Positions 14,211-20,657 of a DNA stretch of 20,657 nt are shown here, piece by piece (position 1 is the stretch's first letter; the number at the start of each line of letters is the position of its first letter). This stretch comes from an uncultured Clostridia bacterium (GTDB lineage: Bacteria; Bacillota; Clostridia; Christensenellales; Aristaeellaceae): assembly GCA_934631985.1 (NCBI GenBank), contig CAKTYE010000044.1, forward strand, positions 1 through 20,657, written 5' to 3'. The position numbers were made by a program, and so were the translations under genes. Under the pieces are notes generated by a model. That model made no database searches. It was given only the letters and a program-made list of their open reading frames with translations, and was not told where the DNA came from.

Positions 14211-15656
14211 TTACTTCGCCTCCTTCACAGCAGCCTTTTCCAGCGCTTCGCCCACGCGGTACAGAAGCGGCTCGGAGAAGGTGCGTCCCATCAGCTGCAC
14301 ACCCACGGGCAGGCCGCGCCCATCCGTGCCGCAGGGCAGGGACAGCGCCGGGATGCCCGCAATGTTCACCGGGACGGTGTAAATGTCGCCCAGATACATT
14401 TCCAGCGGCGAAGCGGTCTTTTCTCCCAGCTTGTAGGCTGTGGTGGGCGCCACCGGGCCAAGAATCACGTCGCACTGCTGCATCACCCGCTCCATGTCGC
14501 GGATGACCAGCGTGCGCACCTGAAGGGCCTTCTTGTAATAAGCATCGAAGTAGCCTGCGCTGAGGGTGTAGGTCCCCAGCAGGATGCGGCGCTTCACCTC
14601 TGCGCCGAAGCCCTCGCTGCGGCTCTTGACGTACAGTTCCTCCAAATCGGCGTATTCTGCGGTGCGGCGGCCGTAGCGCACACCGTCGAAGCGGGCCAGG
14701 TTGGAGGAGGCCTCCGCAGAGGAGATCACATAATAGGCCGGGAGCGCGTAGTCTAGTGAGGGGATGCTGACCTCGGTGAGGATGGCCCCCTCCTTTTCCA
14801 GCAGCTTCGCGGCATGCAGTACCTGCCGCTTCACCTCAGCGGACAGGCCCTTGCCGAAGAACTCCCTGGGCAGGGCGATCTTCAAGCCCTTTACGCCCTC
14901 GTCCAGCTGACGGCCCATGGGCGTGTAGCCGCGCTTCACGCTGGTGGAGTCCCGGCGGTCATAGCCGACCAGCGCGTCCATCACCAGCGCGTTGTCCCGC
15001 ACGGTGCGGGTCATGGGGCCGATCTGATCCAGCGAGGAAGCAAAGGCCACCAGACCGTAGCGGCTGACGGAGCCATAGGTGGGCTTCATGCCCACCACGC
15101 CGCAGAAGGCCGCAGGCTGGCGGATGGAGCCGCCTGTGTCGCTGCCCAGTGCAAAGGGCGCTTCGCCTGCTGCCACGCAGGCCGCACTGCCGCCAGAGGA
15201 GCCGCCGGGAACGCAAGACAGGTCGCGGGGGTTGCGGGTCACATGAAAGGCGGAGTTTTCCGTGGTAGAACCCATGGCAAACTCGTCCATGTTTGTTTTG
15301 CCCAGCAGGGGGCAGGCTTGCAGCTTTTCATAGGCCGTCGCGTTATAGGGCGGCACGAAGGTCTCCAGCATTTTGGAGGCGCAGGTGGTGGACAGACCCT
15401 GGACGCAGATATTGTCCTTCACCGCCATGGGGATACCCGCCAGCGGAGGCAGCTCCTCGCCTCGGGCGCGAGCCTTGTCCAGTGCGTCCGCTTCCTTCAG
15501 GGCGCGCTCCGGACAGCGGGTGATGAACGCCCCAACACTGCCCTCCCTCGCTTCTGCTGCGGCAAGATAGCTCTCTGTCAGCTCCCGGGAGGAAATTTCG
15601 CCGCGCGTGAGGGCTTCCCGCGCCTGGGTCAGGGTCCATTCGGTCAGACTTTTCAT
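14211..15656 (-). CDS. gatA: Asp-tRNA(Asn)/Glu-tRNA(Gln) amidotransferase subunit A
   Basis: GatA is the glutaminase of the GatCAB complex and supplies ammonia through a tunnel to GatB. The 481-residue product carries the amidase-signature catalytic set: Lys80 in GIPMAVKDNI, the cis-Ser153 in PGGSSGGSAA and nucleophile Ser177 in GSDTGGSIRQPAAFCG. The chosen ATG (15654-15656) lies seven bases after AAGGAGGA; the open frame continues upstream through the aspS-gatC gene but without a start that fits. The gap to the upstream stop is 13 bases and to gatB one base, so the three genes form one tight operon. The order aspS-gatC, gatA, gatB suits assembly of a transamidosome. Confidence 0.97.
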   Translation of the reverse strand: MKSLTEWTLTQAREALTRGEISSRELTESYLAAAEAREGSVGAFITRCPERALKEADALDKARARGEELPPLAGIPMAVKDNICVQGLSTTCASKMLETFVPPYNATAYEKLQACPLLGKTNMDEFAMGSTTENSAFHVTRNPRDLSCVPGGSSGGSAACVAAGEAPFALGSDTGGSIRQPAAFCGVVGMKPTYGSVSRYGLVAFASSLDQIGPMTRTVRDNALVMDALVGYDRRDSTSVKRGYTPMGRQLDEGVKGLKIALPREFFGKGLSAEVKRQVLHAAKLLEKEGAILTEVSIPSLDYALPAYYVISSAEASSNLARFDGVRYGRRTAEYADLEELYVKSRSEGFGAEVKRRILLGTYTLSAGYFDAYYKKALQVRTLVIRDMERVMQQCDVILGPVAPTTAYKLGEKTASPLEMYLGDIYTVPVNIAGIPALSLPCGTDGRGLPVGVQLMGRTFSEPLLYRVGEALEKAAVKEAK

Positions 15657-15669
15657 GGCGCATTCCTCC

Positions 15670-17748
15670 TTACTCAAACGTCTTGGGGACGGTAACATAC
15701 TCCTCGGTGCGGGTGGGGGCGCAGGCCAGCAGCGCCTCGCGATCCAGCGACTGCACGGGAACATCCTCGCGGAAAACGTTTTCCACCGGCACCACATGGG
15801 CCGTCATGGGAACGTCCGTGGTGTCCAGCTGGCTCAGGGTTTCTGCGAAGGAAAGCACCGCGTTCAGCTCGCCGCTCATGCGCTCCTCCTCCTCGGGGGA
15901 GAGGGACAGCTTTGCCAGTTCCGCCACCTGCTTCACCGCCATGGTGGGGCGGCGCTTTTTCTCCTGCTTCTTTTCTGCCGTGCCGGCTGCAACGCCAAGC
16001 TTCAGCACCTCCAGCTGCACGGGGTCGACAAAGTCCGGTGCGCCGGTCATCAGGCAGGAAGCGTCCTTCACCTTGGGGAAGGCGATCACGTCCCGCAGGG
16101 AATCCGCGCCCAGCAGCAGCATGACCAGCCGATCCAGGCCAAAGGCAAAGCCGCCATGGGGCGGTGTGCCGTATTGGAACGCGCCGATCAGGAAGCCGAA
16201 GCGCTCCTGCGCCTCCTCTTCGGAGAAGCCCAGCGCCTTGAACATCAGCGCCTGCACATCGCTGCGGTGGATGCGGATGGAGCCGCTGCCTAGCTCCACG
16301 CCGTTCAGCACGGTGTCATAGCTCTGGGAGCGCACCCGGCCCGGATCGGTCAGCAGATATTGCAGGTCCTCCTCATAGGGCATGGTGAAGGGGTGATGCA
16401 TCGCCAGATAGCGCCCTTCCTCCTCTGACCACTCAAACTGCGGAAAGTCGGTGACAAAGCAGAAGCGGAAATCGTCCTTGGGGCGCAGACCCAGCATGTC
16501 GCCTACCTCCAGCCGCAGGCCGCACAGGGTGCGGCACACGGTGGCGAACTTGTCCGCGCAGAACAGGATGAAGTCGCCGTTTTCCGCGTCCAGCGCGGTC
16601 AGCAGCGCTGTCCACTGCTCCTTGGTGAAGTACTTCTGCAAAATGGAATTGACCTCGCCGTCCTCATGAATGAGAATCCAGGCCATGCCCTTCGCACCAT
16701 ACCCCAGGGCATGGTCGGTGAGCGTCTCCACGGTGGAGCGGGTGAACTTCTCCGCGCAGCCTTTGCAGTTAATGGCCCGCACCACGCCGCCCTGGTCGGC
16801 AACCTTGCGGAACACGGAGAAGCTGCACGAGGCGGCAATGTCCGTCACATCGCAAATGGTCAGCCCGAAGCGCAGGTCCGGCTTGTCGCAGCCGTATTTA
16901 TCCATGCTTTCCTGCCAGGTCAGGCGAGGGAAGTCATAGGTGATCTCTCGGCCCATGACCTCCTGGAAAATAGACTTGAACAGCTTTTCCAGGTGCTCCA
17001 GAATGTCCTCCTGCTCCACAAAGGACATTTCCATATCCACCTGGGTAAATTCCGGCTGACGGTCCGCGCGAAGGTCCTCGTCACGGAAGCAGCGGGCCAC
17101 CTGATAATAGCGGTCCATGCCGCCCACCATCAGCAGCTGTTTGAAGATCTGCGGGCTTTGAGGCAGGGCGTAGAACGTGCCGGGATGCACCCGGCTGGGC
17201 ACCAGATAGTCCCGCGCGCCCTCGGGGGTGGACTTGCACAGCATGGGAGTCTCCACCTGACAGAAGCCCGCCTGATCCAGATAATGCTCCGCGGCCTGCT
17301 GTACCTGATGACGGAACTTCAGCGCCTTCTGCATGGCGGGGCGGCGAATGTCCAGATAGCGGTATTTCAGCCGAAGCTCCTCGCGCACATGTGCGTCCTC
17401 GTCCAGCGAGAAGGGCAGGGGCTTGGCCTCGGACAGCACGGTGAGCTTTTCGGCCTTCAGCTCCACCTCGCCGGTCGCCAGACGGGGATTATAGGTCTCC
17501 TCGTCCCGATGACGGATGACGCCGCTGATCTCCAAAACGGACTGCATATGGACGGTCTCAGCCTTGTGGAAGTCCTCGGTGGAAAGGTACTGGCTGTCGC
17601 AGACCACCTGCAAAACACCCTCACGATCCTTCAGATCAAGAAAAATCACGCCGCCCATGTCCCGGCGGGTCTGCACCCAGCCGCAGCATGTTGCCGCCAG
17701 CCCCATATGCTCCCTGCGAAGCTCCCCGCAATAATGCGTTCTGTGCAT
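15670..17748 (-). CDS. aspS-gatC: Aspartyl-tRNA synthetase fused to amidotransferase subunit GatC
   Basis: This single 692-residue frame holds two proteins. Residues 1 to about 585 are a bacterial AspRS: OB-fold anticodon domain (GWVQTRRDMGGVIFLD), motif 2 beginning at Phe221 (FRDEDLRADRQPEFTQ), the GAD insert (about 290-410) and motif 3 GLDRL at 537-541. A Lys/Glu-rich linker follows (about 586-602). Residues 603-692 are a complete GatC (VAELAKLSLSPEEEERM, LDTTDVPMTAHV, VFREDV, VPKTFE). No ribosome site precedes Met603, so the GatC part is not a separate gene. The AspRS probably charges both tRNA(Asp) and tRNA(Asn) with Asp and hands Asp-tRNA(Asn) to GatCAB. Its position-31-equivalent residue is Met, neither the His nor the Leu used to tell specificity types apart. 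The ATG (17746-17748) follows AAAGGAG. Expression is under a T-box. Confidence 0.95.
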   Translation of the reverse strand: MHRTHYCGELRREHMGLAATCCGWVQTRRDMGGVIFLDLKDREGVLQVVCDSQYLSTEDFHKAETVHMQSVLEISGVIRHRDEETYNPRLATGEVELKAEKLTVLSEAKPLPFSLDEDAHVREELRLKYRYLDIRRPAMQKALKFRHQVQQAAEHYLDQAGFCQVETPMLCKSTPEGARDYLVPSRVHPGTFYALPQSPQIFKQLLMVGGMDRYYQVARCFRDEDLRADRQPEFTQVDMEMSFVEQEDILEHLEKLFKSIFQEVMGREITYDFPRLTWQESMDKYGCDKPDLRFGLTICDVTDIAASCSFSVFRKVADQGGVVRAINCKGCAEKFTRSTVETLTDHALGYGAKGMAWILIHEDGEVNSILQKYFTKEQWTALLTALDAENGDFILFCADKFATVCRTLCGLRLEVGDMLGLRPKDDFRFCFVTDFPQFEWSEEEGRYLAMHHPFTMPYEEDLQYLLTDPGRVRSQSYDTVLNGVELGSGSIRIHRSDVQALMFKALGFSEEEAQERFGFLIGAFQYGTPPHGGFAFGLDRLVMLLLGADSLRDVIAFPKVKDASCLMTGAPDFVDPVQLEVLKLGVAAGTAEKKQEKKRRPTMAVKQVAELAKLSLSPEEEERMSGELNAVLSFAETLSQLDTTDVPMTAHVVPVENVFREDVPVQSLDREALLACAPTRTEEYVTVPKTFE

Positions 17749-18097
17749 GATGATAACTCCTTTCGTGCGGCCCGTATAAAAAACGACCGTCCTTCCTCCC
17801 ATTGCTGGGACGAAAGACGGTCGTGCATCTTACGCGGTACCACCCACATTCGGACGCGGAAGCGTCCACTTACCGGCAACGAGCGCAAGCGCTGATTGCC
17901 TGAAGCTGTCACGGGCTTCACTCGTCCGTGCCTACTGGGCGTTATGCCTTTCGGGCGGAGGCTCCGAGCTGTTCCTTCGCCGGGACTCCCTGCCGCACTT
18001 GCACCTTGACGCGGCTCTCTGAAAAGGGACGATGACCGGGTACTGCTGCTCCTCATGGCCTTTCATGGAGGGGCTGAACGCCGCTCCTGTGAAATTG
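17749..18097 (-). promoter_or_regulatory. T-box riboswitch leader with overlapping GAA/AAC specifier
   Basis: The leader (about 350 bases) has the T-box hallmarks in order on the minus strand. A base helix forms from GGCGTT and AACGCC. An AGUA S-turn strand lies at 18041-18044, the AG bulge AGAGAG at 18015-18020, and the distal-loop GGTGCAAG at 17998-18005. The matching S-turn GAA is at 17976-17978 and the T-box sequence TGGGTGGTACCGCG at 17833-17846. The predicted specifier loop contains GAAC (17971-17974), giving GAA (Glu) in one register and AAC (Asn) one base later, followed by A. No GAC or GAT Asp codon is present there. Uncharged tRNA would pair with this loop and with UGGU in the T-box to prevent termination. 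The call of a T-box is firm; the specifier register is inferred by hand folding. Confidence 0.92.
17778..17824 (-). terminator. T-box regulatory terminator
   Basis: ACGACCGTC (17816-17824) pairs exactly with GACGGTCGT, extended by CTTTCGTCCC with GGGAGGAAG, and six T follow. It competes with the antiterminator built on TGGGTGGTACCGCG just upstream, and lies 30 bases before the aspS-gatC ATG. Confidence 0.9.
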
Positions 18098-18103
18098 CTT
18101 TGC

Positions 18104-18132
18104 ATGATAGCACAGCCTGTGCGTATCGTCAA
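18104..18132 (-). promoter_or_regulatory. Promoter of the transamidosome operon with a palindrome in its spacer
   Basis: On the minus strand TTGACG (18127-18132) and TATCAT (18104-18109) are 17 bases apart, a strong sigma-A promoter. The spacer contains GCACAGGCTGTGC (18110-18122), a 6-bp inverted repeat around one base. Transcription should begin near 18097. Confidence 0.75.
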
Positions 18133-18183
18133 GCAGAAAAACACGGGGAAAACATCTTTGTACAAGAGAAAAACAGCACAGGC

Positions 18184-19056
18184 TCAATACGAAATAATTT
18201 CATACCCCGTGTCGGTGACCAGCACCTGAACCTCCCACTGGGCAGAGGGCAGACCATCGTCGGTGTAGATGGTCCAGTCATTGTCCGCGTCAATGAAAAT
18301 GCCGTGCTTGCCCATGTTGATCATGGGCTCGATGGTGAACATCATGCCGGGGGCCATGACCATGCCGGTGCCCTTCTTGGCGACGTAGCTGACGAAGGGA
18401 TCCTCATGGAATTCGATGCCCACGCCGTGACCGCCCACCTCGCGCACCACGCTGTAGCCGTTTTTCTTTGCCAGGGCGTTGACCGCCGCGCCCACATCGC
18501 CCAGCAGCCCCCAGGGCTTCACCTGCTGCAAGCCTGCTTCTACGCAGGCCTTGGCGACCTCCACCAGCTTTTTGTTGGCCGGGTCGGTCTCGCCCAGAAT
18601 GAACATGCGGGAGGAGTCCGAAAAATAGCCGTTGAGGATGGTGGAGCAGTCCACATTCACAATGTCGCCCTCCAGCAGCTCATCCTCCTCAGAGGGGATG
18701 CCGTGGCACACCTGGTCGTTGACGGAGGTGCAGACGCTCTTGGGGAAGCCCTCATAATTCAGGGGCGCGGGGATGCCGCCCATGCGGGTGGTTTCCGTGT
18801 AGACCCAGTGGTCGATCTCCTCGGTGGTGATGCCCGTGCGGATGTGCGCCGCCACATAGTCCAGCACGGCGATGTTGATCTTTGCGCTTTGGCGGATGGC
18901 CTCGATCTGCGCCTCGTTCTTGATGAGCTTGCGATCCGGCACCTCAAAGCCCTGCTCCTTCAGCGCTTCCAGATGCGCGTCAAATTCCTCGTGGCAGTGC
19001 TTGTATTTTTTGCCGCTCCCGCACCAGCAGGGAGCGTTTCTGTCCAGCTTATACAT
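18184..19056 (-). CDS. map: Type I methionine aminopeptidase with N-terminal SEC-C zinc motif
   Basis: The enzyme removes the initiator Met from new proteins at the ribosome. The 290-residue product starts with a SEC-C motif, NAPCWCGSGKKYKHCH (Cys10, Cys12, Cys21, His22 bind zinc), a known N-terminal addition in some bacterial forms. The catalytic domain has His118 in VCHGIP, the metal aspartates in VNVDCSTILNGYFSD, the GGHGVGIEFHEDP histidine, FTIEPM, and the last metal Glu in AQWEVQVLVT. The ATG (19054-19056) follows AAGGAG by nine bases; the upstream open extension to 19170 is rejected because it crosses the promoter. It is a single gene, followed by the T-box operon, without a clear terminator between them. 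Confidence 0.95.
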   Translation of the reverse strand: MYKLDRNAPCWCGSGKKYKHCHEEFDAHLEALKEQGFEVPDRKLIKNEAQIEAIRQSAKINIAVLDYVAAHIRTGITTEEIDHWVYTETTRMGGIPAPLNYEGFPKSVCTSVNDQVCHGIPSEEDELLEGDIVNVDCSTILNGYFSDSSRMFILGETDPANKKLVEVAKACVEAGLQQVKPWGLLGDVGAAVNALAKKNGYSVVREVGGHGVGIEFHEDPFVSYVAKKGTGMVMAPGMMFTIEPMINMGKHGIFIDADNDWTIYTDDGLPSAQWEVQVLVTDTGYEIISY

Positions 19057-19102
19057 AGGAGTCTGCTCCTTCCTTTGCCGGGAAGAAAACCCGGTTAGAC
19101 AT

Positions 19103-19132
19103 ATTATAGCATGCGGGGCGGGGAGTTGGCAA
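19103..19132 (-). promoter_or_regulatory. Predicted promoter of map (extended -10)
   Basis: On the minus strand TTGCCA (19127-19132) and TATAAT (19103-19108) are 18 bases apart, with TGC directly before the -10 (extended -10 form). It lies about 45 bases before the map ATG. Confidence 0.7.
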
Positions 19133-19154
19133 ATCCGAGAGGATAAAAATATGC

Positions 19155-19169
19155 TGTTGAGAATCAACA
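19155..19169. repeat. Inverted repeat TGTTGA-GAA-TCAACA upstream of a promoter
   Basis: Perfect 6-bp arms around GAA lie ten bases before the -35 of the zinc-ribbon gene. The T-run that follows is interrupted, so an operator is at least as likely as a terminator. Confidence 0.4.
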
Positions 19170-19179
19170 ATAATTTTTC

Positions 19180-19208
19180 TTGACTTCTAGGACAGATGCC
19201 ATTATAAT
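19180..19208 (+). promoter_or_regulatory. Strong sigma-A promoter of the zinc-ribbon gene
   Basis: TTGACT (19180-19185) and a perfect TATAAT (19203-19208) are 17 bases apart. Transcription would begin near 19215, leaving an untranslated leader of about 110 bases. Confidence 0.75.
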
Positions 19209-19326
19209 AATAAGCAACGCAAGCAGATCTCAGCTATCCTCTTCTGTATCCTTTTCAGAATTTTGGTACATTTTGTCGTCAGGTTAGAGAAAGATGCTTG
19301 CTCATTCATCAAGGAGGTCAAATCAG

Positions 19327-20657
19327 ATGAAAAAAATACTGGTGGTTTTCTTAGCATTTCTCATGGTCATCCCCGTTTTTGCATTTGGAGAGGGAAAACC
19401 TTACGCACGCCAAATCTATCAGGATAAATTTCTTGCCACATTGTACATTGCACCGGAAACCTATCCTGAAGTGTGTCTGACTCCTTTTTCGGTATCTTCT
19501 ATCATTCAGAAATGGGATGAGCCATGGTATGTGAGATTTGCTGTTCCGAATGATATGTATCCCAGCAGATTCGATAACAAGGAATGCGCCTTTTTAAGTG
19601 AAGAGACAGGGAGGCAGTATGTCTATACTGCATTGCCTCGTGAAACGTATGAAGATTTTCTGTACAACTGCGAAAACGAGACATATATTATCTATGATGG
19701 CAGCGAGGGCAAAGCTGCCTACATTGATCCATCACGCAAATGTGCATATGGGCTGTTGAACCTTTCAGAAATTGGAAGAGAACCGAAACTTCATGTAGCA
19801 ACTTATCTGGATAGCTTTGATGAGTCTCTCGCAGGAGAAGAACTTGTTGCTACACTTACACAAATGATCGTTACAGAAATTGCACGAATTGAATCCTCAA
19901 AAAGTGTCGCGAAGGAAGAGCAGTATTGGAGCTTTGATCAGTTTGCAGGTGTAAAAACGCCCAGCATACATAATGAAGGAAAGATGCTGGTGCTGGACAT
20001 GCCCTGCATTACGCTGCCCAGCGCAGACGGAAATTTCATCAGCGTTAATATGTATGTAACCGAAATCCGCAATAATCACTTGACATTCTTTGGCAAGACT
20101 GATAATGTCTATTTAACATTGGAAGTCGACTTTGGAGGACTGAATTCCTGTGTAGATTATAAGGATGATATTGATACATACGAAATGGTCGTATCCAATG
20201 GCACAGCCTATGATGTAAATATTTCTGACTTTAGTAAAAAAGGCGAATCTAATAGTTTAAGCATGAGCCAGCTTATTTCTGAGAATGCAGGATTCAGACA
20301 TGAGAATGACTTTCTTAATTTGTATGTGTATGTAGGCGGACTTGATCATGGGTGGAAGTCAGTAGATGATGCAAAAGCAACATTGGAGTCAATTGCACAG
20401 TGCATTAAAATTGTTGATTATGATTCTGATCCATACATTCCTGGAGATTCAGGAAGTTTGCTTGTGTCAAGCGGAAACACGGAGAAAACACAGGAAGAAT
20501 CTTCGGGCCAAGCGGAAGATGGTGGATGGATTTGCCCCAAATGCAATGCTTCTAATACAGGAAATTTCTGTATAAATTGCGGAGAAAAAAAGCCTGAGGC
20601 ATCTGCTGTATGGGTCTGTAGCTCTTGCAATGTAGAAAATACCGGAAAGTTTTGTAC
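19327..20657 (+). CDS. Exported protein with C-terminal tandem zinc ribbons (3' end outside window)
   Basis: The frame is open from ATG 19327 to the window end (443 codons and counting), with AAGGAGG about ten bases before the start. It begins with a signal peptide: MKK, a hydrophobic run to about residue 19, then FAFGEG. Residues about 25-385 are a long region rich in beta-type sequence that I do not recognise; it carries many aromatic and acidic residues. A polar linker follows (SSGNTEKTQEESSGQAEDGG, about 380-400). Next is a zinc ribbon with Cys403, Cys406, Cys415 and Cys418, and the start of a second with Cys431, Cys434 and Cys443. Ribbons of this WxCxxCxxxNTGxFCxxCG type are common at protein ends. 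Their presence on an exported protein is unusual. The gene is visibly more AT-rich than the rest of the window, which suggests acquisition. Function is unknown. Confidence 0.82.
   Translation, partial: MKKILVVFLAFLMVIPVFAFGEGKPYARQIYQDKFLATLYIAPETYPEVCLTPFSVSSIIQKWDEPWYVRFAVPNDMYPSRFDNKECAFLSEETGRQYVYTALPRETYEDFLYNCENETYIIYDGSEGKAAYIDPSRKCAYGLLNLSEIGREPKLHVATYLDSFDESLAGEELVATLTQMIVTEIARIESSKSVAKEEQYWSFDQFAGVKTPSIHNEGKMLVLDMPCITLPSADGNFISVNMYVTEIRNNHLTFFGKTDNVYLTLEVDFGGLNSCVDYKDDIDTYEMVVSNGTAYDVNISDFSKKGESNSLSMSQLISENAGFRHENDFLNLYVYVGGLDHGWKSVDDAKATLESIAQCIKIVDYDSDPYIPGDSGSLLVSSGNTEKTQEESSGQAEDGGWICPKCNASNTGNFCINCGEKKPEASAVWVCSSCNVENTGKFC

Noticed and set aside
16666..17895. Plus-strand open frame of 409 codons
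   Set aside because: It is antisense to the aspS-gatC gene and its T-box; His/Leu-rich shadow translation without a ribosome site.

Overview
The window is a GC-rich chromosomal segment from a spore-forming member of the Clostridia (Firmicutes). The evidence is an intact pro-sigma-K-type sigma factor, strong AGGAGG-type ribosome binding sites, a T-box riboswitch, a tRNA-dependent amidation operon (gatA, gatB and gatC) and a C69 dipeptidase. The GC-rich coding suggests an Oscillospiraceae- or Christensenellaceae-like lineage, but the sequence alone does not fix the genus.

Layout. 1-1300: end of a prophage or prophage remnant, with the C-terminal part of a tail-fibre-like gene followed by a small phage gene broken by frameshifts. 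1300-1730: non-coding boundary with a cluster of GTAACAC heptamers and a strong terminator. 1731-3197 (minus): C69 dipeptidase. 3502-5312 (plus): murA and a J-domain/TPR protein. 5506-6969 (plus): a divergent GMP-synthase-like protein whose glutaminase residues are lost. 7117-8371 (plus): TetR regulator overlapping an ATC-hydrolase-family gene. 8446-9096 (minus): SGNH esterase. 9247-9963 (plus): sigma K. 9966-12511 (minus): YoaK-like membrane protein, GNAT acetyltransferase and a long-form PRPP synthetase. 12767-18132 (minus): T-box leader, aspS-gatC fusion, gatA, gatB. 18184-19056 (minus): methionine aminopeptidase with a SEC-C zinc motif. 19327-end (plus): an AT-richer, exported zinc-ribbon protein running off the window.

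The main functional unit is the transamidosome operon. One polypeptide joins aspartyl-tRNA synthetase to GatC, and gatA and gatB follow almost without gaps. Together they can make Asn-tRNA(Asn), and GatCAB can also make Gln-tRNA(Gln). The T-box in front has the tetranucleotide GAAC in its predicted specifier loop, which contains overlapping Glu (GAA) and Asn (AAC) codons. This matches the dual-tRNA logic reported for the Clostridium acetobutylicum transamidation operon.

The most likely new biochemistry is the GuaA-like protein at 5506-6969. Its ATP-pyrophosphatase P-loop is intact, but the catalytic Cys and His of the glutaminase domain are replaced and three XMP-contacting segments are shortened or changed. 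It may be an ammonia-dependent enzyme or act on another substrate. No tRNA, rRNA, CRISPR array or insertion sequence was seen.
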